Shown one piece after another: positions 1 to 9,240 of a DNA stretch of 64,000 bases. Below the pieces are notes generated by a model. That model had not been told where the DNA came from and made no database searches. It saw only the letters and a program-made list of their open reading frames with translations. Source of the DNA: Microbacterium sp. Marseille-Q6648 (GTDB lineage Bacteria > Actinomycetota > Actinomycetes > Actinomycetales > Microbacteriaceae); assembly GCF_943181415.1 (NCBI RefSeq), contig NZ_CALPBZ010000001.1:1364001-1428000 (forward strand), given 5' to 3'. Each line of letters begins with the position of its first letter. The first letter of the stretch is position 1. A program made the translations under genes and the position numbers.

Positions 1-182
1 CACGCACATGAAGGAACTCTCATGATGAGCGGACCGGGGAACGTCGGCGGACTCTTCCCTGCCGCACAGCCCGAACATAGGCTCGATCCCGTGCCCGCTC
101 GAACCCGAGGTCGGCACGTGCGACACCGGACGATCGGCGATCCGTCGGCCGCCGGCATCCGTCTTGCAGAGGAGACAACGGA

Positions 183-2162
183 ATGCAGCAACGAACGCGC
201 GGCCGCGTCGCCGCCGGAGCACTCGCGGGAGCCACGGTCCTCGCGCTCAGCCTGGGCGGTGTGGGTGCCGCTCAGGCGGCCCCGAAGGATCCGAAGAACC
301 CTCCGGCGAACGGCCGCACGGTCGAGATCAACCTGGTGACCGTCAACGACTTCCACGGTCGTATCGAGGAGTCGGGAACGGCAGGCGGCATCGCGCGCCT
401 GTCCGGTGCGGTGAACGAACTGCGAGCCGAGAACCGGAACACGCTGTTCGCCGCCGCCGGTGACATGATCGGCGCCTCGACGTTCACCTCGTTCATCCAG
501 GACGACGTTCCGACGATCGAGGCGCTCAACCTCGCAGGGCTGGACGTCAGCGCGGTGGGCAACCACGAGTTCGACCGCGGCTTCGCCGACCTCACCGACC
601 GGGTCATGCCGCTGGCCGACTGGGAGTACGTCGGGGCGAACGTGTACCTGAAGGACACGATGGAGCCCGCCCTGCCGGAGTACTGGATCGAGAAGGTCAA
701 CGGTGTGCGCGTCGGCTTCGTCGGCGCCGTCACCGATGAGCTGCCGTCGCTGGTCGCCCCGGCCGGCATCGAGGACATCACCGTCGGCAGCCCCGTCGAG
801 GCTGCGAACCGCGTCGCCGCTCAGCTGAGCGACGGCAAGGGCGGCAACGGCGAGGCCGACATCGTCGTGCTGCTGGTCCACGAGGGCGCCGCCGAGCCGA
901 CCGTCGAGTCGGCGACCGATCCGGACACCCGCTTCGGTCAGATCGTCAACAACGCCAACGACGACATCGACGCCATCGTCTCGGGCCACACCCACCTGGC
1001 CTACAACCTGGTGATCGACGACCGTCCGGTGATCTCGTCGGGGCAGTACGGCGAGCGCTTCTCGAACATGGAGATCGTCTGGGACCGCAAGGCCAAGGCG
1101 ATCACGTCGATGGAGAACACCATCTACACGATGGCCATCCGCAACGACCGCGGTGACGTCATCGGCTACAACTACGAGCCCGACCCGGCGCTCGAGCCCC
1201 TCGTCGCCGAGGCGAAGGAAGTGGCCGACGAGCTCGGCAGCGTCGTTCTCGGCGAGGCGGACGCGAGCTTCGGCCGCGCGGTCTTCGCCGACCCGGCCAC
1301 CGTGACGGACTTCCCCGAGAACCGCGGCGGCGAATCCACGCTCGGCAACTTCGTCGCCGACGTGCAGAAGTGGTCGCTGAACGCCGAGGGCACGCGTGAC
1401 GTGCAGATCACCTTCATGAACCCGGGTGGCCTGCGCGCCGACATCGCCTCGGGCGAGGTGACCTACGCCGAAGCGGCCGCGGTGCAGCCGTTCGCCAACA
1501 CCCTGGTGTCGATGAACCTCACCGGCGACCAGATCCGCCAGGTGCTCGAGCAGCAGTGGCAGCCGGCCTCGGCGTCGCGTCCGTTCCTCAAGCTCGGCGT
1601 CAACTCGGAGTTCCGCTACACCTACGACCCGACCGCCGCCGCCGGCAGCCGCATCACCCAGATGTGGCTGGACGGGGTCGCGATCCAGGCAGACCAGGTC
1701 TACTCGGTCGGCGCCAACTCGTTCCTGGCGTCGGGCGGAGACAACTTCACCGTCTTCCGCGCGGGTACGGCGAAGGCCGACAGCGGAAAGATCGACCTCG
1801 AGTCGATGGTGGACTGGTTCGACACGTTCGAGACGGCGACGCCCGACCTCACGCAGCGTGCCGTGGGCGTCCACGTCGACGGCGGCACCACGGTCGCGGC
1901 AGGGTCGTCCGTCACGGTCGACTTCTCGTCGCTGGACTTCACCCGTGACGAGACCGACGCCGACACCGCTGTGGTCTCGCTCGGCGGCGCCGTGCTGGGA
2001 TCGGCGGGCATTGACACCTCGTACACGCCCACCACCGACGAGGTGGGCACGGCGACGGTCACCTTCACGGTGCCCGGCGCCGCGAGCGGTCAGACCACGT
2101 TCGAGCTGACGGTGCCGTCGACCGGCACCACCACGTCGTTCACGCTGAACGTGACCGGCTGA
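183..2162 (+). CDS. Secreted bifunctional metallophosphatase/5'-nucleotidase (UshA-like)
   Basis: 659 residues. Residues 1-33 are a Sec signal peptide ending in AQAA, so the enzyme is exported; no LPXTG motif or C-terminal anchor is seen. The calcineurin-like metallophosphatase domain shows its metal motifs in order: NDFHG (55-59), GNHEFD (126-131) and GHTH (268-271). A 5'-nucleotidase C-terminal domain follows (about 365-545) with NPGGLRAD and a substrate-loop GGDNFTVF. The last 90 or so residues look like an Ig-type beta domain rich in Thr and Val. The family hydrolyses extracellular nucleotides to nucleoside plus phosphate for scavenging. GAGGAG lies about 8 nt before the ATG. The 182 bases upstream hold no other gene I can support. 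Confidence 0.9.
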   Translation: MQQRTRGRVAAGALAGATVLALSLGGVGAAQAAPKDPKNPPANGRTVEINLVTVNDFHGRIEESGTAGGIARLSGAVNELRAENRNTLFAAAGDMIGASTFTSFIQDDVPTIEALNLAGLDVSAVGNHEFDRGFADLTDRVMPLADWEYVGANVYLKDTMEPALPEYWIEKVNGVRVGFVGAVTDELPSLVAPAGIEDITVGSPVEAANRVAAQLSDGKGGNGEADIVVLLVHEGAAEPTVESATDPDTRFGQIVNNANDDIDAIVSGHTHLAYNLVIDDRPVISSGQYGERFSNMEIVWDRKAKAITSMENTIYTMAIRNDRGDVIGYNYEPDPALEPLVAEAKEVADELGSVVLGEADASFGRAVFADPATVTDFPENRGGESTLGNFVADVQKWSLNAEGTRDVQITFMNPGGLRADIASGEVTYAEAAAVQPFANTLVSMNLTGDQIRQVLEQQWQPASASRPFLKLGVNSEFRYTYDPTAAAGSRITQMWLDGVAIQADQVYSVGANSFLASGGDNFTVFRAGTAKADSGKIDLESMVDWFDTFETATPDLTQRAVGVHVDGGTTVAAGSSVTVDFSSLDFTRDETDADTAVVSLGGAVLGSAGIDTSYTPTTDEVGTATVTFTVPGAASGQTTFELTVPSTGTTTSFTLNVTG

Positions 2163-2180
2163 GTCGACCCTTCAGGATCG

Positions 2181-2212
2181 GAACGGCCTCGGGCTCCCGC
2201 CCGGGGCCGTTC
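2181..2212 (+). terminator. Intrinsic terminator-like hairpin after the 5'-nucleotidase gene
   Basis: A 13-base left arm (2181-2193) pairs with 2200-2212 with one mismatch around a six-base loop. It starts 18 nt past the nucleotidase stop, and the convergent trhO gene ends at 2219, so it may serve both. There is no clear U-tract. Confidence 0.6.
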
Positions 2213-2218
2213 CGCGTC

Positions 2219-2971
2219 TCAGACGCCGGGTGCACTCCCGGCGGGCGCGAGTTCGGGCGTGAGCAGCTCGCGCTCGTCGAAGACGAAGCACTCTCCCGCG
2301 AAGTGATCTCCGCCGACCTGCTCGAAGTAGCCGAGGATGCCGCCGTCGAGCTGCCACGCGTCGATCCCGGCGTCGCGCAGGTACAGCGCGGCCTTCTCGC
2401 ACCGGATGCCGCCCGTGCAGAAGCTCACGACGGTCTTGTCCGTCAGCGTGCCGCGGTGGGCGGTCGCGGCATCCGGAAACTGGGTGAAGCGCTCGAGGCG
2501 CCAGTCGTGGGCGCCCGCGAACGTGCCGGCGTCGACCTCGAAGGCGTTCCGGGTGTCCACCAGCACGACCTCGCGCCCCGTGTCATCGTGTCCCTGGTCG
2601 AGCCAGCGCTTGAGCGTGAGCGGGTCCACCGCGGGCGCCCTGCCCGCCCCCGGGCGGATGGTCGGATGGTCCATCCGGATGATCTCGCGCTTGACCTTGA
2701 CCAGCATCCTGCGGAACGGCTGCGCGTCGGACCAGCTCTCCTTCGTCGTCAATCCCGCGAAGCGCTCGTCTGCGCGCAGGTCGTCGACGAATCCTCGAAC
2801 CGCTCCGGCCTCACCGGCGAGGAAGAGGTTGATCCCCTCCTCGGCGAGCAGGATCGTGCCCTTCAACGAGCGCTCGAGGGCACGCTCCCGCAGGATCGCA
2901 CGCTGCGCGGCGACGTCATCCAGATGCGTGAACAGATAGGCCGAGATGTTGAGCACGGAGAGCACGGCCAC
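2219..2971 (-). CDS. trhO: tRNA uridine(34) hydroxylase / rhodanese-like protein (TrhO, YceA family)
   Basis: About 250 residues from the GTG at 2971, which lies four bases after the phosphoketolase stop (2976), so the two genes are probably co-transcribed. The N-terminal acylphosphatase-like part contains AEEGIN, and the rhodanese domain has the family's active-site loop CTGGIRCEKA followed by LDGGI. TrhO uses prephenate to make 5-hydroxyuridine at tRNA position 34. A longer in-frame version starting at 3082 would overlap the phosphoketolase gene and adds low-quality sequence, so it was rejected. The family call is confident; the tRNA role is taken from the family. Confidence 0.85.
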   Translation of the reverse strand: MAVLSVLNISAYLFTHLDDVAAQRAILRERALERSLKGTILLAEEGINLFLAGEAGAVRGFVDDLRADERFAGLTTKESWSDAQPFRRMLVKVKREIIRMDHPTIRPGAGRAPAVDPLTLKRWLDQGHDDTGREVVLVDTRNAFEVDAGTFAGAHDWRLERFTQFPDAATAHRGTLTDKTVVSFCTGGIRCEKAALYLRDAGIDAWQLDGGILGYFEQVGGDHFAGECFVFDERELLTPELAPAGSAPGV

Positions 2972-2975
2972 CAGC

Positions 2976-5363
2976 CTAGGACCACCGCCACTGCGCGACC
3001 TCGGGGATGTCCTCGCCGTGCGCGCGGGTGTGCGCCCTTGCCCGATCGCGCCGCTGCTCGAGCTCGTCCCGGAACGCCGCATGTCGCTCCCGGGCTCCCG
3101 GCACCCGATCGATCGCGTCGGCGGCGAGCCGGTACCGGTCCAGGTCGTTGAGCATCACCATGTCGAACGGCGTCGTCGTCGTCCCCCGCTCCAGATACCC
3201 GCGAACATGCAGGTGGTCGTGCCCGCGGCGACGGTAGGTCAGCCGATGGACGAGGGCGGGGTAGCCGTGGAAGGCGAAGATCACCGGCCTGTCCGCCGTG
3301 AAGACGGCGTCGTAGTCGTCGTCCGTCAGTCCGTGCGGATGCCGGTCCTCAGGCAGCAGTCGCATCAGGTCCAGGACGTTCACCACCCGCACGCGCAGCT
3401 CCGGCGCCCCCTTGCGAAGCAGCGCCGCGGCGGCCAGCACCTCGAGCGTGGGCACGTCGCCGGCGGCGGCGAGGACCACGTCCGGCGCCTCCCCGGCGAC
3501 CTCGGAGCCGGCCCAGTCGAACACGCCGAGTCCCCGCTCGGCATGACGGCGGGCTTCGTCGAGGGTCAGCCACTGGGGCTGCTCCTGCTTGCCCGCGACG
3601 ACCACATTGACGTACCCCCTCGACCGGAGGCAGTGATCGGCGGTCACCAGCAGCGTGTTCGCGTCGATGGGCAGGTAGACCCGCACCACATCCGGGCTCT
3701 TGTTGACGACCACGTCCAGGAACCCGGGGTCCTGATGGGTGAACCCGTTGTGGTCCTGCCGCCAGACGTGACTCGAGAGCAGATAGTTCAGGCTCGGAAT
3801 CGGCTCGCGCCACGGCACCTGCGAAGCGGCCTCGAGCCACTTGGCGTGCTGGTTGAACATCGAATCGACGATGTGCACGAAGGCCTCGTAGGTGGTGAAC
3901 AGGCCATGGCGACCGGTGAGGAGGTAACCCTCGAGCCAGCCCTGGCACTGGTGTTCGCTCAAGACCTCCATGACCCGGCCGCGCGGGGCGAGGTCGCGGT
4001 CGACGGGGCGGATCTCGCCGAGCCACTGCTTTGCGGTGGCCTCGTACACGGCCGGGGCGAGGCGGTTCGACGCGGTCTCATCCGGTCCGAACAGACGGAA
4101 GTCGACGGGGTTGTCGGTGATGACCGCAGCCAGCATGCGCCCCAGGACACCCGTCGACCCGGCATCCGAGGATCCGCGTGCGGTCGGGTCGACGTCGAAC
4201 CCGAAGCGCTCGACAGACGGCACGGCCAGATCGCGCCGGGCACCGCCGACGGTGTGCGGCGAAGCGCTCATCCGCCTGTCGGCCTCGGGAGCGAGCGCCG
4301 CGATCGACGGCGCCGGCGCTCCCGCATCGTCGAAGAGCTCGCGTGGACGATACGACCGCAGCCACGCCTCGAGCATCTCGCGATGGGCGGTGTCGTCGCG
4401 CACCTGATCGAGGGGCACCTGATGCGCGCGCCACGTGCCCTCGACGGGGTCGCCGTCCACCTCGACCGGTCCCGTCCAGCCCTTGGGAGAACGCAGGATG
4501 ATCATCGGCCAGCGCGGACGGACCTCGTCGCCCGCGCGGGCGGCCGCGCGAAGGGCGGCGATCCGGTCGAGCGTCTGGTCGAGCGCGCCCGCGAACGTCC
4601 GGTGGATCCGGTCCGGCTGATCGGATGCCGCGAACTCGACCAGCAGCGGATCGTAGCCGTACCCGCGGAACAGCTGCAGGAGCTCGTCATCGGGGATGCG
4701 GTCGAGGAGCGTGGGGTTCGCGATCTTCCAGCCGTTCAGATGGAGGATCGGCAGGACGGTGCCGTCCGTGACGGGATTGAGGAACTTGTTCCCGTGCCAG
4801 CCGGTGGCCGCCGGTCCGGTCTCGGCTTCTCCGTCGCCGACCACGCACACCACGGTGAGATCGGGGTTGTCGAACGCCGCACCGTAGGCGTGCGAGAGGG
4901 AGTATCCGAGCTCACCGCCCTCGTGGATGGAGCCGGGCGTCTCGGGCGCCGCATGGCTCGGGATGCCGCCCGGCCAGGAGAACTGCCCGAAGAGTCGCCG
5001 CATCCCCTCCTCATCGCGGCCGACGTCCGGGTAGCGCTCGGTGTAGGTGCCGTCCAGCCATGCCGCCGCGACCATTGCGGGTCCGCCGTGGCCGGGCCCG
5101 GCGATGTACAGCGCGTCCAGGTCGCGTTCGCGGATGGCGCGGTTCATATGCGCGTACACGAGTGTGAGCCCGGGAACGGTGCCGAAGTGGCCGAGCAGCC
5201 GGGGCTTGATCTTCTCCCGCGTGAGGGATCCGCGCAGCAGGGGGTCGTCGCGCAGGTAGATCTGGCCGACCGAGAGGTAGTTCGCCGCCCGCCACCACGC
5301 ATCGAGGGCGTCGACGGTCTCGTCGTCGATGGGGCGCTCGGTCGAGAAGTCGTTCGCCGTCAT
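2976..5363 (-). CDS. xfp: Xylulose-5-phosphate/fructose-6-phosphate phosphoketolase
   Basis: 795 residues, the normal length for the family. A thiamine-diphosphate enzyme that cleaves xylulose 5-P and/or fructose 6-P with phosphate to acetyl phosphate and an aldose phosphate in the cytosol. Visible signatures are the glycine-rich GPGHGGPAM near residue 90 and the thiamine-diphosphate motif GDGEAETGP (176-184), followed by [10 protein letters not shown]. Transketolase-like PP and PYR domains and a C-terminal domain cover the whole length. It is upstream of trhO with a four-base gap. deoC, which makes acetaldehyde and glyceraldehyde 3-P, lies just upstream on the same strand, so this corner handles pentose and deoxypentose carbon. 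Confidence 0.95.
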   Translation of the reverse strand: MTANDFSTERPIDDETVDALDAWWRAANYLSVGQIYLRDDPLLRGSLTREKIKPRLLGHFGTVPGLTLVYAHMNRAIRERDLDALYIAGPGHGGPAMVAAAWLDGTYTERYPDVGRDEEGMRRLFGQFSWPGGIPSHAAPETPGSIHEGGELGYSLSHAYGAAFDNPDLTVVCVVGDGEAETGPAATGWHGNKFLNPVTDGTVLPILHLNGWKIANPTLLDRIPDDELLQLFRGYGYDPLLVEFAASDQPDRIHRTFAGALDQTLDRIAALRAAARAGDEVRPRWPMIILRSPKGWTGPVEVDGDPVEGTWRAHQVPLDQVRDDTAHREMLEAWLRSYRPRELFDDAGAPAPSIAALAPEADRRMSASPHTVGGARRDLAVPSVERFGFDVDPTARGSSDAGSTGVLGRMLAAVITDNPVDFRLFGPDETASNRLAPAVYEATAKQWLGEIRPVDRDLAPRGRVMEVLSEHQCQGWLEGYLLTGRHGLFTTYEAFVHIVDSMFNQHAKWLEAASQVPWREPIPSLNYLLSSHVWRQDHNGFTHQDPGFLDVVVNKSPDVVRVYLPIDANTLLVTADHCLRSRGYVNVVVAGKQEQPQWLTLDEARRHAERGLGVFDWAGSEVAGEAPDVVLAAAGDVPTLEVLAAAALLRKGAPELRVRVVNVLDLMRLLPEDRHPHGLTDDDYDAVFTADRPVIFAFHGYPALVHRLTYRRRGHDHLHVRGYLERGTTTTPFDMVMLNDLDRYRLAADAIDRVPGARERHAAFRDELEQRRDRARAHTRAHGEDIPEVAQWRWS

Positions 5364-5423
5364 GGCGCTCAGGCTACGCGAGCGTCCCCCGCGCGACGAC
5401 GGGCTTGCGCCGGCGCGACCGGT

Positions 5424-6089
5424 TCAGTAGCCGCCGACCGCCACGCGGTCGCCGAGGATCGCGCGCGTGCTGGACAGTCCCAGTCGCGTGGCGCCCGCCG
5501 CGACCATGGCTTTGGCATCGGCCAGGGTGCGGATGCCGCCCGAGGCCTTGACCTCGAGGCGGTCGCCGACCGTGCGCTTCATCAGCTCCACGGCGTGCAG
5601 GGTGGCGCCGCCGGCGGGGTGGAAGCCGGTGGAGGTCTTGACGAAGTCCGCCCCCGCGGCCTCGGCGGCCCGGCACGCGCCCACGAGGGCCTCGTCGTCG
5701 AGCGCGGCGGACTCGACGATCACCTTCAGCACCACCGGCCGCGGGGCGGCCTCGCGCACCGCGCGGATGTCCGCCTCGATCGCGTCGAACCGCCCGTCGA
5801 TGGCGGCGGCGATGTCGATCACCATGTCGATCTCGTCCGCGCCCTGCGCGACCGCGAGACGCGCTTCGGCCGCCTTGATCTCCGAGTGGTGCCTGCCGCT
5901 CGGGAAGCCGCACACCACGGTCAGCTTCAGACCCTCGGGCAGTTCGACCGGAAGCGCCGACGGCGACAGGCACACGCTGTAAGCGCCGAGCTCCGCAGCC
6001 TCGGCGACCGCGGCGGCGATGTCGCCGCGGGTGGCCTCGGGCTTGAGCAGCGTGTGGTCGACGGCGCGGGCGAGGTGTGCGATGGACAT
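5424..6089 (-). CDS. deoC: Deoxyribose-phosphate aldolase (class I)
   Basis: 221 residues, typical family length. Splits 2-deoxyribose 5-phosphate into glyceraldehyde 3-phosphate and acetaldehyde in deoxynucleoside catabolism. Catalytic features are present: Schiff-base Lys151 in VKTSTGF, the activating Lys181 in VKASGGIR, and an acidic DEIDMVIDI segment near residue 85. The [10 protein letters not shown] opening is characteristic. The 60-nt gap to the phosphoketolase gene allows shared transcription but does not prove it. Its substrates fit with the nucleotidase and phosphoketolase nearby. Confidence 0.93.
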   Translation of the reverse strand: MSIAHLARAVDHTLLKPEATRGDIAAAVAEAAELGAYSVCLSPSALPVELPEGLKLTVVCGFPSGRHHSEIKAAEARLAVAQGADEIDMVIDIAAAIDGRFDAIEADIRAVREAAPRPVVLKVIVESAALDDEALVGACRAAEAAGADFVKTSTGFHPAGGATLHAVELMKRTVGDRLEVKASGGIRTLADAKAMVAAGATRLGLSSTRAILGDRVAVGGY

Positions 6090-6135
6090 GGTCCTCCAGG
6101 GACGAAGTGCAATGGGAAGTCAGAGACGAAGGAAC

Positions 6136-6154
6136 GCCGCGTTCGAAACGCGGC
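6136..6154 (-). terminator. Hairpin between the 264-residue unknown gene and deoC
   Basis: A perfect 8-bp stem GCCGCGTT/AACGCGGC with a three-base loop, 46 nt past the stop at 6201 and 47 nt before the deoC start. On the minus strand it could end the upstream operon. The U-tract is weak. Confidence 0.45.
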
Positions 6155-6200
6155 ACGACCTTTCATTCTGCCCGATGCACCTGAGCACATCCTGACGCCG

Positions 6201-6995
6201 CTAGAGCAGCCAGGGGTCCATTCCACCGTCGTTCTGACGAGGCGGATCGTCGATGATCGGCGGCGGCGCGTGGCGCCGGCGCCCCTTCTTGATCAGACCG
6301 TGGGCCGCGAGTGCCGCCGGCCCGGTCTCGCCGGCGCGCAGCCGGGTCAGCTCGGCCGCGCGCGGGCCGGTCGGTATGTCGTGCGGCAGCGAGCCTGCGG
6401 CCACCAGCCATTCGGGCATGCCCATCACCCGCAGCACGGATCGCAGCCGCTCCGACTCGAACACGCTGTCAGGATCGAGCTCCTCGGCCAGGAGCGCCCG
6501 CAGATCCTCGGCGGCGGCGGAGCGTCCGAGTGCGGTGGCGAGCGCCTCGGCGTCGTCCTCGCCGACCGGATCCGACAGCACCTCGCGGTCGGCGCCGGGC
6601 TCGACGGACGGATCGCTGCAGTATCGGGCGATCTCGACGCCGTCGAGCCACGCCACGATGCCGAGCTGACGGTCGCGCCGGACCTGCACCGCCACGACAG
6701 GACCGGCGACGGCGGCGGCGATCGCACCCGCGACCTCGACGATCCCGCGGCGCCCCCGCGCCACGACGCCCGCGCCCGGGTCTCCGAGGATCACCGTCCA
6801 GCCCCGGTCGGGGGGTGCCACCCAGCCCGAGAAGCGGAGTCCGTGCAGGATCCCCGCCACGTCCGGTGCGGCATCCGCACCGGACGCGGCAATCGGATGC
6901 GACGCCTCCGAGCGCAGGAGCACCGCCCCGTAGGAGTGTCCGTCGGGGCCGCCGATGTCCGCCGACATGCCGGGCGAGACAGGAGGCAGCACCAT
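6201..6995 (-). CDS. Uncharacterised protein, partner of the NYN-domain gene
   Basis: 264 residues; I do not recognise a family. It starts at the ATG at 6995, two bases after the stop of the NYN-domain gene, so the two are almost certainly translated from one mRNA. The first 100 residues read like a small alpha/beta domain with several Gly-rich turns (ILGDPGAGVV, RGIVEVAGAI). The middle is acidic and helical (EDDAEALATAL, EELDPDSVF). The tail is basic, then Pro-rich (LIKKGRRR, then PPPIIDDPP). No signal peptide or membrane segment, so it is probably cytosolic. A start at residue 10 is also possible. Confidence 0.6.
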   Translation of the reverse strand: MVLPPVSPGMSADIGGPDGHSYGAVLLRSEASHPIAASGADAAPDVAGILHGLRFSGWVAPPDRGWTVILGDPGAGVVARGRRGIVEVAGAIAAAVAGPVVAVQVRRDRQLGIVAWLDGVEIARYCSDPSVEPGADREVLSDPVGEDDAEALATALGRSAAAEDLRALLAEELDPDSVFESERLRSVLRVMGMPEWLVAAGSLPHDIPTGPRAAELTRLRAGETGPAALAAHGLIKKGRRRHAPPPIIDDPPRQNDGGMDPWLL

Positions 6996-6997
6996 GA

Positions 6998-7561
6998 TCA
7001 GCCCAGGAAGCTGCTCGGGTCGTACTCGTCGATGGGGATCACGCGCACGCGTGGAAGCGGGGCGTCGAAGACCCCCGCGTCGAACTCGAGGTCGAACTTC
7101 TCGATGCCCGGAAGCGCCGCGTAGCCGACGTTGCGGAACTCGTTGAACGCCAGCAGCCCGACCCGACGGTCCGCGCCCACGAGCGCACCGAGGTCGTCGA
7201 GGAAGTCACCGTCATGACTGACGAGGATGACGTCGCCGCCGCGCTCGCGCAGGGCCGCGAGCGTTCGCTGGATGGCGATGTCGACGACCTTCTCATCGGG
7301 TGCTCCCGACAGCGGGACCACCCGGTAGTCCATCGCCTTGAGCGCCTGCACGAACGACATCGGGATGCCGCTGGAGGCGTTCAGGAAGAACAGCCCCTGC
7401 GCGTGCTGCTGCCATCTGCGGGCCGCGAAGGCAATGAGACGGTCCCAGCGAGGGCGCTCCTCGGGCTGAGGACGGCGCCCCAGGATCGACGACCCGAGGG
7501 TCGCGTCGATGTTCTCGCCGTCCACCAGCACCCATGTGACGCCGTCGTCGTCGCCTGTCAT
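6998..7561 (-). CDS. NYN domain protein (LabA/DUF88-type, predicted ribonuclease)
   Basis: 187 residues from the ATG at 7561. NYN domains are PIN-like metal-dependent nucleases with clustered acidic residues. Here these are Asp14 in VLVDGENID, an Asp in KVVDIAIQRTL, and HDGDFLDDL in the SHDGDF motif. The C-terminal third keeps the beta-strand VGLLAFNEFRNV, then an acidic tail. Family members act on RNA. The gene is the first of a tight pair with an unknown protein, and a small NTF2-like gene lies 70 nt upstream on the same strand. A longer reading upstream is low-complexity Ser/Arg and was rejected. Confidence 0.8.
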   Translation of the reverse strand: MTGDDDGVTWVLVDGENIDATLGSSILGRRPQPEERPRWDRLIAFAARRWQQHAQGLFFLNASSGIPMSFVQALKAMDYRVVPLSGAPDEKVVDIAIQRTLAALRERGGDVILVSHDGDFLDDLGALVGADRRVGLLAFNEFRNVGYAALPGIEKFDLEFDAGVFDAPLPRVRVIPIDEYDPSSFLG

Positions 7562-7631
7562 CTCACCCTGCCCACCTCGCCGCGCGGTACGGCCTGCGAC
7601 CAGCCTAGGCCGCGACGGCGCCCGCGCACCG

Positions 7632-8006
7632 TCAGGCGGCGAGTTCGTGCGACTGCTGGTAGAGCGCCAGCCGGAGGGCGCCCTCGTGCCGCACGTAGAC
7701 GCTCGACATCGCGGCCGAGAGCACCGGCTCCCCGTCCGCCGAATAGGCCCGAGCGCGGTAGATGAGCGCGGCCGCCTCGGGTCCGAGCGACAGGAATCGC
7801 GGCTGCGCGAGTTCGTAGCGCACCCACGGCTGGGCCCGCGCCATGACCCGGAGCGCCTGCGAGCGATCGAGGACGACCCCGTCCCCGAGGACGACCCGGC
7901 TGTCATCGCTCATCACGCTCCCGTAGAACAGGGCCGCGGTTCCGTCGCACTGCGCCCGCCAGCCCTGATGCTCGAGCTCGAGCAGGTCGTCGATCGATTC
8001 GCACAT
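7632..8006 (-). CDS. SnoaL/NTF2-like small protein (DUF4440 type)
   Basis: About 124 residues from the ATG at 8006. The pattern of an N-terminal helix (IDDLLELEHQGWRAQ), then strands with LFYGSVMSDDSRVVLGDG and a C-terminal WVRYELAQPRFL...VYVRHEGALRLALYQQS, is that of DUF4440-like cone-fold proteins. The substrate is unknown, and many members have no proven activity. It is divergent from the phosphotransferase gene at 8166, with a 159-nt intergenic region that carries a 21-bp direct repeat. An upstream start at 8075 would add a basic tail and is less likely. Confidence 0.65.
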   Translation of the reverse strand: MCESIDDLLELEHQGWRAQCDGTAALFYGSVMSDDSRVVLGDGVVLDRSQALRVMARAQPWVRYELAQPRFLSLGPEAAALIYRARAYSADGEPVLSAAMSSVYVRHEGALRLALYQQSHELAA

Positions 8007-8094
8007 GCGGTCACCGTCCCGCACCCTTTCCGGTCGTGCCAAGGGGTTGCGCGCGGCAGGTTTTCGTCGTAGCACGTCGGACGCGAGCGCACCG

Positions 8095-8143
8095 GCGCGA
8101 TGACCAATGCCCGGTCACCATCGCGCGATGACCGATGCGCGGT
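8095..8143. repeat. 21-bp direct repeat, two copies 28 bp apart
   Basis: Copies at 8095-8115 and 8123-8143 match at 19 of 21 positions; the common core is GCGCGATGACC. They sit in the divergent promoter region between the NTF2-like gene and the phosphotransferase gene, so a regulator binding site is possible. Confidence 0.55.
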
Positions 8144-8165
8144 GCCCTTCGGATACCGTGACGGC

Positions 8166-9104
8166 ATGGAGGTGCACGGAGGAGGGAACCGGCTGCAGTG
8201 GGGCGACCTGCCCCTCGCCGTTCGGTCCCGGGTCGAGCGGCTGGCAGGGGCTCCGACACGGAGTGCGAGCTCCGCCGCCGGAGGGTTCTCACCCGGTCTC
8301 GCGGCCACGCTCGCCCTCGCCGACGGCCGCTCGGTGTTCGTGAAGGCCATTCACGCCGCGACGGGCCCGGGGAGCATCGAGCTCTATCGACGCGAACGGC
8401 GGATCCTCACCGAGCTGGGCCCGCATCCGCGCGCGTCCAGGCTGCTCGCCTCGGATGATGAGGACGACTGGGTGATCCTCGTCTTCGAACACGTGGCGGG
8501 ACACCACCCGCAGCCGGGTGACGCCCGGCAGCGAGCGCGCATGATCGACGTCTTCGACCGCCTCGCGGCAGACCTGACGCCCTCTCCGCTGCGGGTGGAA
8601 TCCTTCGCGGACCGTGTGGGTGCGCAGTTCGACGGCTGGCGCGACGTGGACCACGGGCACCCTGCCGCTCAGGTCGCCCCATGGATCGAGCGCAATCTCG
8701 AACGTGTGGCCGCGGCCGCGGAGGGCTGGCGGGATGCGGCGGCCGGCAGCACACTGGTGCACGGTGACCTCAGAGCCGACAACATGCTGCTCACCGACAC
8801 CGGCGCCGTCGTCGTGGACTGGACCGAGGCGTGCGTCGGCGCCGCCTGGCTCGACTGGGCGCTCGCCGTACCGAGCCTCTGTCTGTTCCCCGGCACTCCG
8901 CCGCCGAGCGCGGTCTTCGCCGAGGCGGGCGTCGCTCGCTCGGCGCCGGACGGGCACGTGACGGCGATCGTCGCGGCCGCGGCGGGGTATTTCCTCACCC
9001 ATGCCGTGCTCCCGCCGATACCCGCGCTGCCGACGCTGCGCGATTTCCAGCGCGCCCAGGGGCTCGTCGCGGCGGCGTGGCTGCGCGCCCGCATGGGCGA
9101 CTGA
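8166..9104 (+). CDS. Aminoglycoside phosphotransferase (APH)-family small-molecule kinase
   Basis: 312 residues from the ATG at 8166. It has the kinase-like fold of the APH/choline kinase family: an ATP-site lysine in SVFVKAIHA, the hinge VILVFEHVAGH, the catalytic loop HGDLRADNMLL (Asp base, Asn metal ligand) and the metal-binding Asp in VVVDWTEA. The family phosphorylates antibiotics, sugars or amino-alcohols; the substrate cannot be told from sequence. It is monocistronic, preceded by the divergent region with the 21-bp repeat. A start at 8100 is possible, but those residues are not conserved-looking. Confidence 0.75.
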   Translation: MEVHGGGNRLQWGDLPLAVRSRVERLAGAPTRSASSAAGGFSPGLAATLALADGRSVFVKAIHAATGPGSIELYRRERRILTELGPHPRASRLLASDDEDDWVILVFEHVAGHHPQPGDARQRARMIDVFDRLAADLTPSPLRVESFADRVGAQFDGWRDVDHGHPAAQVAPWIERNLERVAAAAEGWRDAAAGSTLVHGDLRADNMLLTDTGAVVVDWTEACVGAAWLDWALAVPSLCLFPGTPPPSAVFAEAGVARSAPDGHVTAIVAAAAGYFLTHAVLPPIPALPTLRDFQRAQGLVAAAWLRARMGD

Positions 9105-9240
9105 CATCCGCGGGAACGGTCATCCCGTGTAGCACCCCGCTGCGCGGCGTGCAAGGGCCACGCTCGTTCCCGCGGCGCCGCGTACGGTCGATCCTGCTCG
9201 CACATCCACGAGCCACACGCTTGAACGGGAAGGAGCCACC

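Noticed and set aside
2946-7124. A 1392-codon open frame on the plus strand
   Set aside because: It is antisense to phosphoketolase, deoC and other well-supported genes; the product is His/Arg/Asp-rich without any domain. High GC makes long antisense frames common.
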